Assembly: GCA_014208095.1 (NCBI GenBank)
Contig: JACHMT010000001.1
Coordinates: forward strand, 2,356,001-2,420,000
From: Actinospineispora eucalypti
Lineage (GTDB): Bacteria > Actinomycetota > Actinomycetes > Mycobacteriales > Pseudonocardiaceae
Length of the DNA: 64,000 nt
Direction: 5' to 3'
Positions 40,362 through 49,246 of the stretch are shown here, in pieces. The translations under genes and the position numbers were made by a program. The stretch's first letter is position 1, and each line of letters starts with the position of its first letter. The notes beneath the pieces were generated by a model. The model ran no database searches and was not told where the DNA came from. It worked only from the letters and a program-made list of their open reading frames with translations.

Positions 40362-42488
40362 TTATTTCTGTAGGGGGTCCCTGGGTAGGCCGAGGAGGCG
40401 TTCCGCCACCTGGTTGCGGACAATCTCCGCGGTGCCGCCGGCGATGGTCAGGCAGCGGGCGAAGAGGTATGCGTAGAGCTCCCGGTGCGCCCGGCCGAGC
40501 AGCGCCTCGGTGCCGGCCAGCCGACGGGCGAGGTCGGTGATCCGCTGGTCGTGCTCGGCGGAGAGCAGCTTGGCCAGGTTCCCCTCCGGGCCGGGGCCGG
40601 CCCCGGTGACCGCCCGCGCCGCCTGCCGCACGCCCAGCAGCCGGCGCGCCTGGTCCTCGGCGAGCAGCTCGGCCAGCTCGGGTTCGAAGCGGGCCCGGCG
40701 GGGGTGGGCGAGTACCGGCTCCACCAGGTCGATGGCGGTGAACCCGACCAGGCCGGTGCCGCCGCCCAGGGACACCCGCTCGTTCCCCAGGGTGGCCCGG
40801 GCGACCGTCCAGCCCTGCCCGACCTCGCCGACCACGTCGGCGTCCGGCACGAACACGTCGTCGAAGAACACCTCGTTGAACAGCGAGGCGCCGGTCAGCT
40901 CGCGCAGTGGCCGCACCTGCACGCCGGGGGCGGACAGGTCGATGGCCATCATGGTGATGCCGGAGTGCTTCGGGCCGGACGAGTCGGTGCGCACGGTGGC
41001 GAAGCCCCACTGGCTGAACTGTGCGCCCGACGTCCACACCTTCTGCCCGCTGACCCGCCAGCCTCCCTCGTCCCGCACCCCACGGGTGGAGATCGCGGCC
41101 GCGTCCGAGCCGGCGCCCGGCTCGGAGAACAGCTGGCACCAGATGGTGCGGCCGGTCAGGGCGTCGGCGATCCAGCGCTCCGCCTGCTCGGCGGTGCCGT
41201 GCTGGAGGATGGTCAGGGCCACCCAGCCGGTGATGCCCAGCCCGGGCACCTTCACCCCGGCGAACTCCTCCTCGATCACCAGCTGTTCCACCGCGCCGGC
41301 GTCCCGCCCCCACGGCGGCGGCCAGTGCGGCACCAGGTAGCCGGTGGACACCAGCTCGGCCCGCCGCTGGTCCCGGGGCAGCTCCCGCACCCGGGTGGCC
41401 ACCTCCCTGGCTTCCGTGCGGTACCGCTCCGCCTCGGCCGGCAGGTCCAGCGAGGCGCGGCGGCGCACCCCGGCGGCGACCAGCCGGAGCACGTCGTCCT
41501 CGGCCGGCGCGGCGGTCTCCAGCACGGTGTGCAGCGCCTGGGCCCGGCGCAGGTAGAGGTGCGCGTCGTGCTCCCAGGTGAACCCGATGCCGCCGTGCAG
41601 CTGGATGTTCATCTCGGCCGCGCGCACCGCTCCGGGCAACGCGCGCGCCGCGGCCACGGCGGCGGCCAGCTCGGCCTCCTCGCCGGTGCCGGCGCGCGCG
41701 GCGTCCCAGGCCGCCGCCACGGCCAACTCGGCGTCCACCAGCATGTCCGCGCAGTGGTGTTTGACCGCCTGGAAGTGCCCGATGGTGCGGCCGAACTGCT
41801 CGCGCTGACCGGCGTACTCCACCGACGCCGCGACGCAGGCGTGCCCGATGCCGGCCGCCTCGGCGGCGAACAGCGTCCGGGCCAGCCGCAGGGCCACCGC
41901 CCGCCCGCCTGCTACCCGGCCGGACGGTTCGCCGGCCAGGACCACCTCGGCCACCCGGCGGGTCGGGTCCAGCCCGGCCACCGGCGTGACCTTTGCTGCC
42001 TCCCGGGGCACCACCAGCAGGTCCGGGCCTTCCGGCAGCAGCAGCAAGTCGGCCAGGCCGGCGCCGAGCACCAGCCACCCGCGCTCCGGGTCCGGGTCGG
42101 CCAGCCCGACCGCCGCGGTGCGCTCGCCACCGGCCAGGCCGGGCAGCAGCGCCGCGCGCAGCTCGTCCGGCGCGGCCTCGGCCAGCACCGCGCCGGCCAG
42201 CGCGGTGGGCAGGAACGGCCCCGGCGCCACCACCCGGCCCAGCTCGGCCAGCACCACGGCCAGCTCGGGCAGCCCGAAGCCCTCGCCGCCGTACTCCTCG
42301 GGCAGGTGCAGGCCGGGCCAGCCCAGCCCGCGCAGCGCGGGCCAGAAGCCGGGTGGCTGTTCCTCCGGCGCGTCCAGCAGAGACCGCGCGGCGGCCAGGG
42401 CCTTGTGCTCGGCCAGGAATGCCCGGGCGACCGCCGCGAGCTCGCGGTGTTCCTCGGCGATCGCGAACTCCAGGTTCACCACGGGCAT
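40362..42488 (-). CDS. Fused two-domain acyl-CoA dehydrogenase (FadE34/ChsE3 type)
   Basis: 708 residues, about twice the usual ACAD length. The first half carries N-terminal and middle ACAD segments and ends with IQLHGGIGFTWEHDAHLYLRRAQAL; the second half, from about 370, has the FAD-contact motif LFSEPGAGSDAA, WRVSGQKVWTSGA and the C-terminal GGTAEIVRNQVAERLLGLPRD. Only the second half keeps the full flavin signature, so one active site per chain is likely. M. tuberculosis FadE34 has the same build and length and acts in cholesterol side-chain oxidation; that role here is inference, helped by the mce operon. An alpha/beta hydrolase gene ends 22 bases upstream. Confidence 0.88.
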   Translation of the reverse strand: MPVVNLEFAIAEEHRELAAVARAFLAEHKALAAARSLLDAPEEQPPGFWPALRGLGWPGLHLPEEYGGEGFGLPELAVVLAELGRVVAPGPFLPTALAGAVLAEAAPDELRAALLPGLAGGERTAAVGLADPDPERGWLVLGAGLADLLLLPEGPDLLVVPREAAKVTPVAGLDPTRRVAEVVLAGEPSGRVAGGRAVALRLARTLFAAEAAGIGHACVAASVEYAGQREQFGRTIGHFQAVKHHCADMLVDAELAVAAAWDAARAGTGEEAELAAAVAAARALPGAVRAAEMNIQLHGGIGFTWEHDAHLYLRRAQALHTVLETAAPAEDDVLRLVAAGVRRRASLDLPAEAERYRTEAREVATRVRELPRDQRRAELVSTGYLVPHWPPPWGRDAGAVEQLVIEEEFAGVKVPGLGITGWVALTILQHGTAEQAERWIADALTGRTIWCQLFSEPGAGSDAAAISTRGVRDEGGWRVSGQKVWTSGAQFSQWGFATVRTDSSGPKHSGITMMAIDLSAPGVQVRPLRELTGASLFNEVFFDDVFVPDADVVGEVGQGWTVARATLGNERVSLGGGTGLVGFTAIDLVEPVLAHPRRARFEPELAELLAEDQARRLLGVRQAARAVTGAGPGPEGNLAKLLSAEHDQRITDLARRLAGTEALLGRAHRELYAYLFARCLTIAGGTAEIVRNQVAERLLGLPRDPLQK

Positions 42489-42510
42489 CTCCGGCTCCCT
42501 TGCTCGGCGG

Positions 42511-43236
42511 CTACGCGGGCTTCCCCGCGGTCTTCAGGATCGCGGCGGCCACCTCCGCCGGCCGGGTGAGGCTGGCTTCGTGACTGCCCGGAACCTCGAC
42601 GGGCGGCACGCCCAGCCGGGCGGCGAACCGGGGCAGCTCGCCGCGCGGGAACATCCGGTCGTCGGCCGCGTGCAGGTAGCTGGTGGGCAGGCCGAGCGAG
42701 GTTACCGGCGGTAAGTCTAGCCCGTCGGAGAGGTAGCCCATGGGTTGTGGCACGAGCAGCGAGTGCACCAACCGCTGCACGTCCTCCGACGCGTCCTGGA
42801 TGTAGTCCCGGCGCCACAGCTCGAACGGCATGGCCACCGAGTCGGTCCCGGAGGCCTCGGCCAGCTGCTCGCAGGTCGACCGGCCGGCCGGGGTGGCTTC
42901 GTCCAGGAACGACCCGCCCTCGGCCGGTACCACCGCGCTCCAGAAGACCAGGCGGCGCAGCCGGCCGAGCAGCCGGTGCGCGGCGCCGGCCATCGGGATG
43001 CCGCCCCAGCAGTGCGCCACCAGGGTCACGTCCGTCAGGTCCCGGCCGCGCACCTCGTCCACCACGTGCGCCACCGCGCCGGCCAGCCGCCGGCCGCGCG
43101 GGTCCTCGCCGTCCCGCAGGCCCGGCAGGGTGAGCGTGACGGCCCGGTGGCCGGCCGTGCGCAGGCGGTTCGCCACCGGCCGCCACGCCCAGTCGCCGTG
43201 CCAGGCGCCGGGGATCAACACGTACGTCTCGGGCAT
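42511..43236 (-). CDS. Alpha/beta hydrolase with Cys at the nucleophile position
   Basis: 241 residues from ATG 43236, with GGAG seven bases before it. The fold is that of EstC/hydroxynitrile-lyase-like hydrolases: LIPGAWHGDWAWRPV for the oxyanion site, AADDRMFP for the acid and PGSHEASLTRP for the His. The nucleophile elbow, however, reads AHCWGG, with Cys76 in place of Ser. Cys nucleophiles are known in dienelactone hydrolases; in this subgroup they are unusual. It is co-transcribed with the fused acyl-CoA dehydrogenase, so a thioesterase-like or lactone-opening step is possible. Confidence 0.85.
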   Translation of the reverse strand: MPETYVLIPGAWHGDWAWRPVANRLRTAGHRAVTLTLPGLRDGEDPRGRRLAGAVAHVVDEVRGRDLTDVTLVAHCWGGIPMAGAAHRLLGRLRRLVFWSAVVPAEGGSFLDEATPAGRSTCEQLAEASGTDSVAMPFELWRRDYIQDASEDVQRLVHSLLVPQPMGYLSDGLDLPPVTSLGLPTSYLHAADDRMFPRGELPRFAARLGVPPVEVPGSHEASLTRPAEVAAAILKTAGKPA

Positions 43237-43350
43237 CTTTGCTCCGAAAATCATTTAGGGAACCGGTCACAGCGCCGCCACGCGGTGGTATTCGTCTCCT
43301 GATTACCGGCTCGACTTTCCCTTGTCACCGATGCATGGCTCACTGGAGTC

Positions 43351-44085
43351 ATGACGGCCGAAGCGTTGCACACCATTCCGCCCGATGTGCTGCCCAACCT
43401 GCGCGACGTCGGGGGCCTGACCACAGATACCGGCGGAACCACCCGTCCGGGTGTGCTGCTGCGCAGCGCCGCGCCGCTGGCCGGGGACCGGCTCCCCGAG
43501 CTGGCCGGCTGGCCGCCCGCGCTGGTGCTGGACCTGCGGGGCGGCGACGAGCTGGGCGGCCTGGCGCACCCGCTGACCGCGCCGGGCACCCTGGTGCACG
43601 CGCTGCCGCTGCTGGACCGGGCCGTGACCCCGGAGGCGGGCGGTGAACCGGTCATCGACTGGGATCAGGTGCCGGACCTGGCCACCGCCTATCTCCACTT
43701 CCTGGAGCGCAGCGAGACCAAGCTGGCCACCATCACCGAGCTGGTCGCGGCGGCCGAGGGCGCGGCACTGGTGCACTGCGCGGCCGGCAAGGACCGCACC
43801 GGGGTGGTGGTCGCGGTGCTGCTGCGCGCCGTCGGGGTGAGCCGCGAGGCGATCACCGCCGACTACCTGCTCACCGAGCCCGAGCTGCCGGCCATCCTGG
43901 CCCGGCCGAACAACGTCGTGGCCGACGCGACGCGCTACCAGCGCCTGCTCGGCGTGCCGGCGGAGGCGATCACCGGGGTGCTGGACATGCTGGACGACAC
44001 GCCGGGCGGCGCGGCGGGTTGGCTGCGCGCGCGGGGCGTGGCGGATGATGTACTGGCCGCCTGGCGGCTCCGCATTCTGGGGTGA
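43351..44085 (+). CDS. PtpB-like protein tyrosine/serine phosphatase
   Basis: 244 residues. N-terminal LPNLRDVGGLTTDTGGTTRPGVLLRSA is the hallmark of the Y_phosphatase3 (PtpB) family, and the P-loop VHCAAGKDRTG (Cys143, Arg149) is intact; the Lys-Asp in the loop marks dual tyrosine/phosphoinositide specificity in relatives. No signal peptide is seen, so a cytosolic enzyme or one leaving by another route, as with mycobacterial PtpB. Transcribed alone. Confidence 0.9.
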   Translation: MTAEALHTIPPDVLPNLRDVGGLTTDTGGTTRPGVLLRSAAPLAGDRLPELAGWPPALVLDLRGGDELGGLAHPLTAPGTLVHALPLLDRAVTPEAGGEPVIDWDQVPDLATAYLHFLERSETKLATITELVAAAEGAALVHCAAGKDRTGVVVAVLLRAVGVSREAITADYLLTEPELPAILARPNNVVADATRYQRLLGVPAEAITGVLDMLDDTPGGAAGWLRARGVADDVLAAWRLRILG

Positions 44086-44262
44086 TCGGGCCGGCGCGGC
44101 CGCCTCCGGAGCCGCGCGTGAAGAACAACACGCCCGACCCGCGTGTTGCGGCTGGCGCCCCGCCATGCGGTCGGGCAGACTGCCACCGCGACTGTTGGCC
44201 AAGACTGTTGATCATGAGGACGTTGGGGAAGACGTTGCCTCATTCGACAGCGGAGGTCTGCA

Positions 44263-44745
44263 GTGAGTACACGTGGAGTGATCTACGTCCACTCGTCGCC
44301 AGCTGCGGTATGTCCGCATGTCGAGTGGGCGATATCCGGCGTGCTCGGAACCCAGGTGTCGCTGCGCTGGACACCCCAGCCGGCGGCGCCGGGGACCCTG
44401 CGCGCCGAGTGCTCGTGGCGGGGGCCGGCCGGCGGCTCCGGCGCGATTGCCGGTGCCCTGCGGGCCTGGCCGGTGCTGCGCTTCGAGGTGACCGAAGAGC
44501 CCAGCGAGGGCGTCGACGGCCAGCGCTTCACCCACGTGCCGAACCTGGGCCTGTGGCGCGGCCGGACCAGCGCGAACGGTGACATCGTGGTCGGTGAGGA
44601 CCAGCTGCGGTCGGTGATGTCCGCGCGCGGACAGGTGCGCGGCCGGATGCACGAGCTGCTCGGCACCGCCTGGGACGAGGACCTGGAACCCTTCCGCCGC
44701 GCCGGCGACGGCGCCCCCGTCACCGTCCTCCACCAGGTCGGCTGA
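44263..44745 (+). CDS. DUF3145 family protein
   Basis: 160 residues from GTG 44263. An actinobacteria-wide family without known function, recognised by TRGVIYVHSSPAAVCPHVEWAISGVLG at the start, FEVTEEPSEGVDGQRFTHVPNLGLWRG and GTAWDEDLEPFRRAGDG at the end. Its location close to the fabD-fabF cluster is conserved in many actinobacteria, which hints at an envelope or fatty-acid link. Confidence 0.9.
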   Translation: MSTRGVIYVHSSPAAVCPHVEWAISGVLGTQVSLRWTPQPAAPGTLRAECSWRGPAGGSGAIAGALRAWPVLRFEVTEEPSEGVDGQRFTHVPNLGLWRGRTSANGDIVVGEDQLRSVMSARGQVRGRMHELLGTAWDEDLEPFRRAGDGAPVTVLHQVG

Positions 44746-45027
44746 GCCGGTCTGCCGCCGCGGCGTCGCACAGGAACCGGCACGTCGCACGCCCCGCGGG
44801 CGGTGCGGCGTCACAGTTGGTTGCGCGGCGAACCGCCGCGGACAGCGATCAACCTCAATGCGTCGCGGCTCTACCGCCACGGCTGGCGATCATGCCTGGA
44901 ATATCGCTGAAGCAGTGATCTTTGATGTCGATCTTGGGCGTGGTCACCCGACTGGGTGGGGACGACGGTGGACCGCTGGTAGGGACCGGTACGGGCGGCG
45001 GCGGGCGGGTGTGTAAAGCTTCCCTCC

Positions 45028-45582
45028 GTGGCCAGAGCGGGAGAGCGGCGTTGGGTGGTGACCTTCGCCGTGGTGTTGGTGGTAGTGCTGCTCGGACTGC
45101 TGGCGGTGGCCGGGCTACGGCTCGCGCAGATGCGCTCGGTACCGCTCGGGGTGGCGCGGGAGCGGCCGGCGCAGGGCGCGGGCCCGACCGAGGTGGAAGT
45201 CAGCGCGGACGCGTGGGTGCACCCGGCCGGGCCGGCCGTTCAGGACGCGCTCAACCGCTACTTCAGCGCGATCAACGACAAGGACTACCGGAGCTGGGTG
45301 GCGACGGTGACGCCGGCGGTGGCCAACCAGCGGCCCGAGGCCACCTGGTTGCAGGGCTACGCGAGCACCACCGACGGCACGATCCGGATCAGCCGGATCG
45401 ACGAGGCCGGACCCGGCCGGCTGGTCGCGCTGGTCTCCTACGTGAGCACGCAGGACGCCGAGGACGGGCCGGACGACCTGAAGGTGCCGCGCATCTGCTG
45501 GCGCTCGTCCATCCCGTTGGTCGGCAGCCCACCACTGGTCGACATGGTCAAGACCAGCGGCGTCCTGCGAGGCTCGTGCTGA
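45028..45582 (+). CDS. Membrane-anchored extracytoplasmic protein, NTF2-like
   Basis: 184 residues from GTG 45028. One N-terminal helix (VVTFAVVLVVVLLGLLAVAGLRLA) anchors a domain outside the membrane. The segment AVQDALNRYFSAINDKDYRSWVATVTP resembles the first helix pair of an NTF2/SnoaL-like cone fold; two Cys (RICWRS, RGSC) at the end may pair. No enzyme motif is seen. It is convergent with fabF and shares a hairpin terminator. Confidence 0.65.
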   Translation: MARAGERRWVVTFAVVLVVVLLGLLAVAGLRLAQMRSVPLGVARERPAQGAGPTEVEVSADAWVHPAGPAVQDALNRYFSAINDKDYRSWVATVTPAVANQRPEATWLQGYASTTDGTIRISRIDEAGPGRLVALVSYVSTQDAEDGPDDLKVPRICWRSSIPLVGSPPLVDMVKTSGVLRGSC

Positions 45583-45595
45583 ACGCGGCCCCCCG

Positions 45596-45625
45596 GGGCG
45601 AGCACCACAGATAGCTGTGGCGCCC
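45596..45625. terminator. Hairpin between convergent genes
   Basis: CCACAG-ATAG-CTGTGG (45605-45620) with the stem extended by GGGCG (45596-45600) and CGCCC (45621-45625) across a four-base bulge. It lies between the ends of the anchored protein and fabF, so it may stop both transcripts. Confidence 0.6.
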
Positions 45626-45639
45626 GCCCGGAGGTCAGA

Positions 45640-46863
45640 TCACGCGGCGGTGAAGGCCAGCGCGACGTTGTGCCCGCCGAAGCCGAACGAGTCGTTCAGC
45701 GCGGCGGTGAGCTCGATCTTCCTGGCCTCCCCGGACACGACGTCCAGCTGCACGCCCGGGTCGAGGTTCTCCAGGTTGGCGGTGGGCGGGATCACGCCGT
45801 CCCGGATGGACAGCACGGTGGCGATGCCCTCCACCGCGCCGGCCGCACCGAGCAGGTGACCCAGGGTGGACTTGGGCGCGGTGAGCACCGGGTGGTCGCC
45901 GATCGCCCGGCGCACCGAAGCGGCCTCACCGACGTCCCCGACCGGGGTCGAGGTGGCGTGGCAGTTCACGTGGCCGATGTCCGCCGGGTCCAGCCCGGCG
46001 GAGCGCAGCGCGGCCTTCATGGCCCGCGCCTGACCGATGCCCTCCGGCTCCGGGGCGGTGATGTGGTACGCGTCGGACGAGGTGCCGATGCCGGCCAGCC
46101 GGCCGTGCACGGTGGCGCCCCGGGCGGCCGCGTACTCCTCCCGCTCCAGCACCATGATGCCGGCGCCCTCGCCCAGCACGAACCCGTCGCGGCCGGCGTC
46201 GAACGGCCGTGACGCGCCCTCGGGGTTGTCGTTGTGGCTGGTGCACATGGCCCGCATCTGGGAGAACCCGGCCAGCGGGATACCGCAGATGCACGCCTCG
46301 GCGCCGCCCGCGATGACCACGTCCACCTCGTTGGCCTTCAGCATGCGCCAGCCCCAGGCCAACGCCTCGGCGCCGGAGGCGCAGGCGGACACCGGGGCGT
46401 GCACGCCGCCCTGGGCCTTGAACTCCAGGCCGACGTGCGCGGCCGGGCCGTTCGGCATGAGCATCGGAATGGTCAGCGGCGCGACCTTGCGCACCCCCTG
46501 GGTCTCCAGGATGTCGTCCTGGGAGAGCAGGGTGACCGCCCCGCCGATTCCAGTGCCGACGATGACCGCCAGCCGGATCGGATCCACCTCGGGCGCGCCG
46601 GCGTGCTGCCACGCCTCACGCGCCGCGATGATGGCGACCTGCTCGCAACGGTCCAGCCGCCGCGCCTCGACCCGCTTCAGCACCTCGGTGGGCTCGACGG
46701 CCAGCTGCGCGGCGATCTTCACCGGCAGCTCGAACCGGTCCACCCACTCGTGCTCGATCCGAGACACCCCGGACTTGCCGGCCAGAAGGCCCGACCAGGT
46801 GGAGTCGACGTCCCCGCCGAGCGGGGTGGTGGCCCCGAGCCCAGTGACGACGACCTGAGTCAT
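45640..46863 (-). CDS. fabF: 3-oxoacyl-ACP synthase II
   Basis: 407 residues. Condensing enzyme that elongates acyl-ACP with malonyl-ACP in FAS-II. Active-site Cys161 in VSACASGAE, His302 in NCHATSTPVGD and His336 in KSTLGHLLGAAG are all present, with the FGFGGHN gate near the end. ATG 46863 overlaps the acpP stop. It closes the fabD-fabH-acpP-fabF cluster; the M. tuberculosis counterpart is kasA. Confidence 0.96.
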   Translation of the reverse strand: MTQVVVTGLGATTPLGGDVDSTWSGLLAGKSGVSRIEHEWVDRFELPVKIAAQLAVEPTEVLKRVEARRLDRCEQVAIIAAREAWQHAGAPEVDPIRLAVIVGTGIGGAVTLLSQDDILETQGVRKVAPLTIPMLMPNGPAAHVGLEFKAQGGVHAPVSACASGAEALAWGWRMLKANEVDVVIAGGAEACICGIPLAGFSQMRAMCTSHNDNPEGASRPFDAGRDGFVLGEGAGIMVLEREEYAAARGATVHGRLAGIGTSSDAYHITAPEPEGIGQARAMKAALRSAGLDPADIGHVNCHATSTPVGDVGEAASVRRAIGDHPVLTAPKSTLGHLLGAAGAVEGIATVLSIRDGVIPPTANLENLDPGVQLDVVSGEARKIELTAALNDSFGFGGHNVALAFTAA

Positions 46864-47099
46864 TTGTTGGCGGCGATGTAGTTCACCGCATCGCTGACGG
46901 TCTTCAGCTCGGCCAGCTGGTCGTCCGGGATCTTCACGCCGAACTTGTCCTCGGCCTGCACCGCGATCTCCACCATGGACAGCGAGTCGATGTCCAGGTC
47001 GTCGACGAAGGACTTCTCCGGGGTGACCTCGGCCGCGTCGATACCGGCGATCTCTTCGACGATCTCGGCCAGGCCGGGGAGGATGTCTTCGTTGCTCAC
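46860..47099 (-). CDS. acpP: Acyl carrier protein
   Basis: 79 residues from GTG 47099, behind AAAGGGAA; an ATG at 47129 in frame is less likely. The phosphopantetheine Ser39 lies in DDLDIDSLSMVE. Highly acidic helical protein that carries acyl chains for FabD, FabH and FabF. It lacks the long C-terminal extension of mycobacterial AcpM, which argues against very long mycolate-type meromycolates. Confidence 0.96.
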   Translation of the reverse strand: MSNEDILPGLAEIVEEIAGIDAAEVTPEKSFVDDLDIDSLSMVEIAVQAEDKFGVKIPDDQLAELKTVSDAVNYIAANK

Positions 47100-47147
47100 G
47101 TGGGTTCCCTTTCGATTGGTTGTACTCAAGAACTGACGGATTACGGG

Positions 47148-48137
47148 TCAGGGGGTGACGACTACCTGGGCGGCATAGCTGAGCCCGGCCCCGAAGCCGA
47201 CGAGCAGCAGCACGTCGCCCCGGGAGATTTCGCCGGCCGCCCGCATGTGGTCGATGGCCAGCGGGATGGACGCCGAGGACGTGTTGCCGGAGTGCACGAT
47301 GTCCTTGGCGATCCGCATGTCCTCCCGCGCGCCGGCCTTGTGCAGGCGCTTGGCCACCGCCTCGATGATGCGCAGGTTGGCCTGGTGCGGGACGAACACG
47401 TCGATGTCGGCCGGGGTCAGCCCGGCCAGCTCGATGGCCCGCAGCGCCACCGGTGCGATCTTGGTGGTGGCCCAGCGGAACACCTGCTGGCCCTCCTGGC
47501 GGATCGAGTTGCTCTCCGGCTCGATCCGGATCGCCTCGTGCGCCTCGCCGTCGCTGCCCCAGGTGAGGGGGCCGACGCCGACCTCGTCCGGGGTGCCGGC
47601 CGGGCCCAGCACGGCCGCGCCGGCTCCGTCGGCGAAGATGATGCAGGTGGACCGGTCGTCCCAGTCCAGCCAGTCGGACAGCTTCTCCGCGCCGATCACC
47701 AGCACGTGCTTGGCCGAGCCGGCCCTGATCAGGTCGGCGGCGGCGCCGACGCCGTAGCTGAAGCCGGCGCAGGCCGCGTTCAGGTCGAACGCTCCCGGTG
47801 CCTGTACCCCGATCCGGGTGGCCACCTGGGCGGCCGCGTTGGGGATCGGGTTGGGCATGGTGCAGCTGGCCACGATGACCGTGTCCACGTCGGTGGGGGA
47901 GAGCCCGGCGTCGGCGATCGCCTTGGAACCGGCGTCGGCGGCGATCTCCACCAGCAGCGTCTCCGGCTCGGCGATGCGCCGGCTCTGGATGCCGACCCGG
48001 TCGCGGATCCACTCGTCGCTGGTGTCCACCCGCTGGGCCAGGTCGTCGTTGGTGACGATCTTGTCCGGCTGGGAGCTGCCCCAGCCGAGGACGCGGGCGC
48101 CCGGCACGGCCTGGGCGAGGCGGATCGCGCGGCTCAC
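47148..48137 (-). CDS. fabH: 3-oxoacyl-ACP synthase III
   Basis: 329 residues from GTG 48137 with GGAGGTG upstream. Initiates FAS-II by condensing acyl-CoA with malonyl-ACP. Cys123 in NAACAGFSYG, His in VPHQANLRI and Asn in SGNTSSASIP form the active site. Position between fabD and acpP is the Streptomyces-type order, not the mycobacterial one, where fabH is elsewhere. The start overlaps the fabD stop (GTGA). Confidence 0.96.
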   Translation of the reverse strand: MSRAIRLAQAVPGARVLGWGSSQPDKIVTNDDLAQRVDTSDEWIRDRVGIQSRRIAEPETLLVEIAADAGSKAIADAGLSPTDVDTVIVASCTMPNPIPNAAAQVATRIGVQAPGAFDLNAACAGFSYGVGAAADLIRAGSAKHVLVIGAEKLSDWLDWDDRSTCIIFADGAGAAVLGPAGTPDEVGVGPLTWGSDGEAHEAIRIEPESNSIRQEGQQVFRWATTKIAPVALRAIELAGLTPADIDVFVPHQANLRIIEAVAKRLHKAGAREDMRIAKDIVHSGNTSSASIPLAIDHMRAAGEISRGDVLLLVGFGAGLSYAAQVVVTP

Positions 48138-49072
48138 GCGGCACCTCCAGTGATCACGTCGGCGGCCGCCGGTACGGCGTCCGGGCTCTTCAACGGGTAG
48201 GTCGGGGTGCCCTTGAGCTCCCGCTTGGCGATGCCGGTGAGGGTGCCGGCCGGGGCCAGCTCGATCACTGCGGTGACGCCGAGGTCGCGCATCCGGGCCG
48301 AGCACAGGTCCCAGCGCACCGGCAGGGTCACCTGCGCTACCAGCCGGTTGCGCAGGTCGGCGCCGCTGGTCACCTCGGCTCCGTCGGCGTTGGACAGCAG
48401 CGGGCGGACCGGGTCGGCGAAGTCCAGCTTGTCGGCGTAGCCGCGCAGCGCCTCCTCGGCGGGGGCCATGAACCGGGTGTGGAAGGCGCCGGCCACGGCA
48501 AGCACGCGGACCTTGGCCCGTTCCGGCGGTTCCTCGGCCAGCCGCTCCAACGCGTCCAGCGGGCCGGCGGCGACGATCTGGCCGGCACCGTTGCGGTTCG
48601 CCGGGTCCAGGCCCAGCTCGGCCAGCCGGGCCAGCACCTGCTCCTCGACGCCGCCGAGCACCGCGCTCATTCCGGTCGGCTCCAACAGGCAGGCGGCGGC
48701 CATCTCCCGGCCGCGCACGGCGGCCAGCTCCACGGCGGCGTCCGGGGTGAGCGAGCCCGCGATGGCGGCGGCGGCCAGCTCACCCACCGAGTGGCCGGCG
48801 GTGAGCGTGCCCTCGGGAAGCTCCGCGTCGGCGGTGAGGTGCTGGTAGGCGAGCAGCGCGGCGGCCACGATGAGTGGCTGGGTGACCGCGGTGTCCTTGA
48901 TCTCGTCGGCCGTCGCCGTGGTGCCGAGGCGGGCGATGTCCAGGCCGGTCGCCTCGGACCAGCGGGCCACGCTGGCGCGCGCGTCGACCCGCTCGGCGGC
49001 CGGGCCGTTGAGCCATGGATCGAGCATGCCGGGTGTCTGGGAGCCCTGTCCGGGGGCGAGCACGACAATCAC
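48134..49072 (-). CDS. fabD: Malonyl-CoA:ACP transacylase
   Basis: 312 residues from GTG 49072. Loads malonate on ACP. APGQGSQTPGML, the nucleophile loop AGHSVGELAA (Ser95) and AFHTRFM with the catalytic His are present. First gene of the FAS-II operon, 174 bases after fasR; that gap contains the fasR terminator and presumably the fabD promoter. Confidence 0.95.
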   Translation of the reverse strand: MIVVLAPGQGSQTPGMLDPWLNGPAAERVDARASVARWSEATGLDIARLGTTATADEIKDTAVTQPLIVAAALLAYQHLTADAELPEGTLTAGHSVGELAAAAIAGSLTPDAAVELAAVRGREMAAACLLEPTGMSAVLGGVEEQVLARLAELGLDPANRNGAGQIVAAGPLDALERLAEEPPERAKVRVLAVAGAFHTRFMAPAEEALRGYADKLDFADPVRPLLSNADGAEVTSGADLRNRLVAQVTLPVRWDLCSARMRDLGVTAVIELAPAGTLTGIAKRELKGTPTYPLKSPDAVPAAADVITGGAA

Positions 49073-49160
49073 TCGGGCCAGCCAACACCGTAGCCCGGCT
49101 GGAGGGGGATAACGACTGGCACGAAACTCACCGGGTGTGGTTTGGAGGTTTCCTACAAAG

Positions 49161-49177
49161 CAGACGGCGCCCGTCTG
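49161..49177 (-). terminator. Short hairpin after fasR
   Basis: CAGACGG-CGC-CCGTCTG, a perfect 7-bp stem, lies 70 bases past the fasR stop in the transcribed direction. On that strand it is followed by CTTTG. Confidence 0.5.
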
Positions 49178-49246
49178 TCTTATGCCCAGGTTAATTTGTA
49201 GGGTCGTGCCGGTATCTTGGCTGGTCACGCGCCGTTGTCAGGCCAA

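Noticed and set aside
45640..48144. Apparent 834-residue fusion covering fabF, acpP and part of fabH
   Set aside because: The upstream two fifths are out of frame with acpP and fabH and have no family sequence. fabF starts at ATG 46863 inside the acpP stop.
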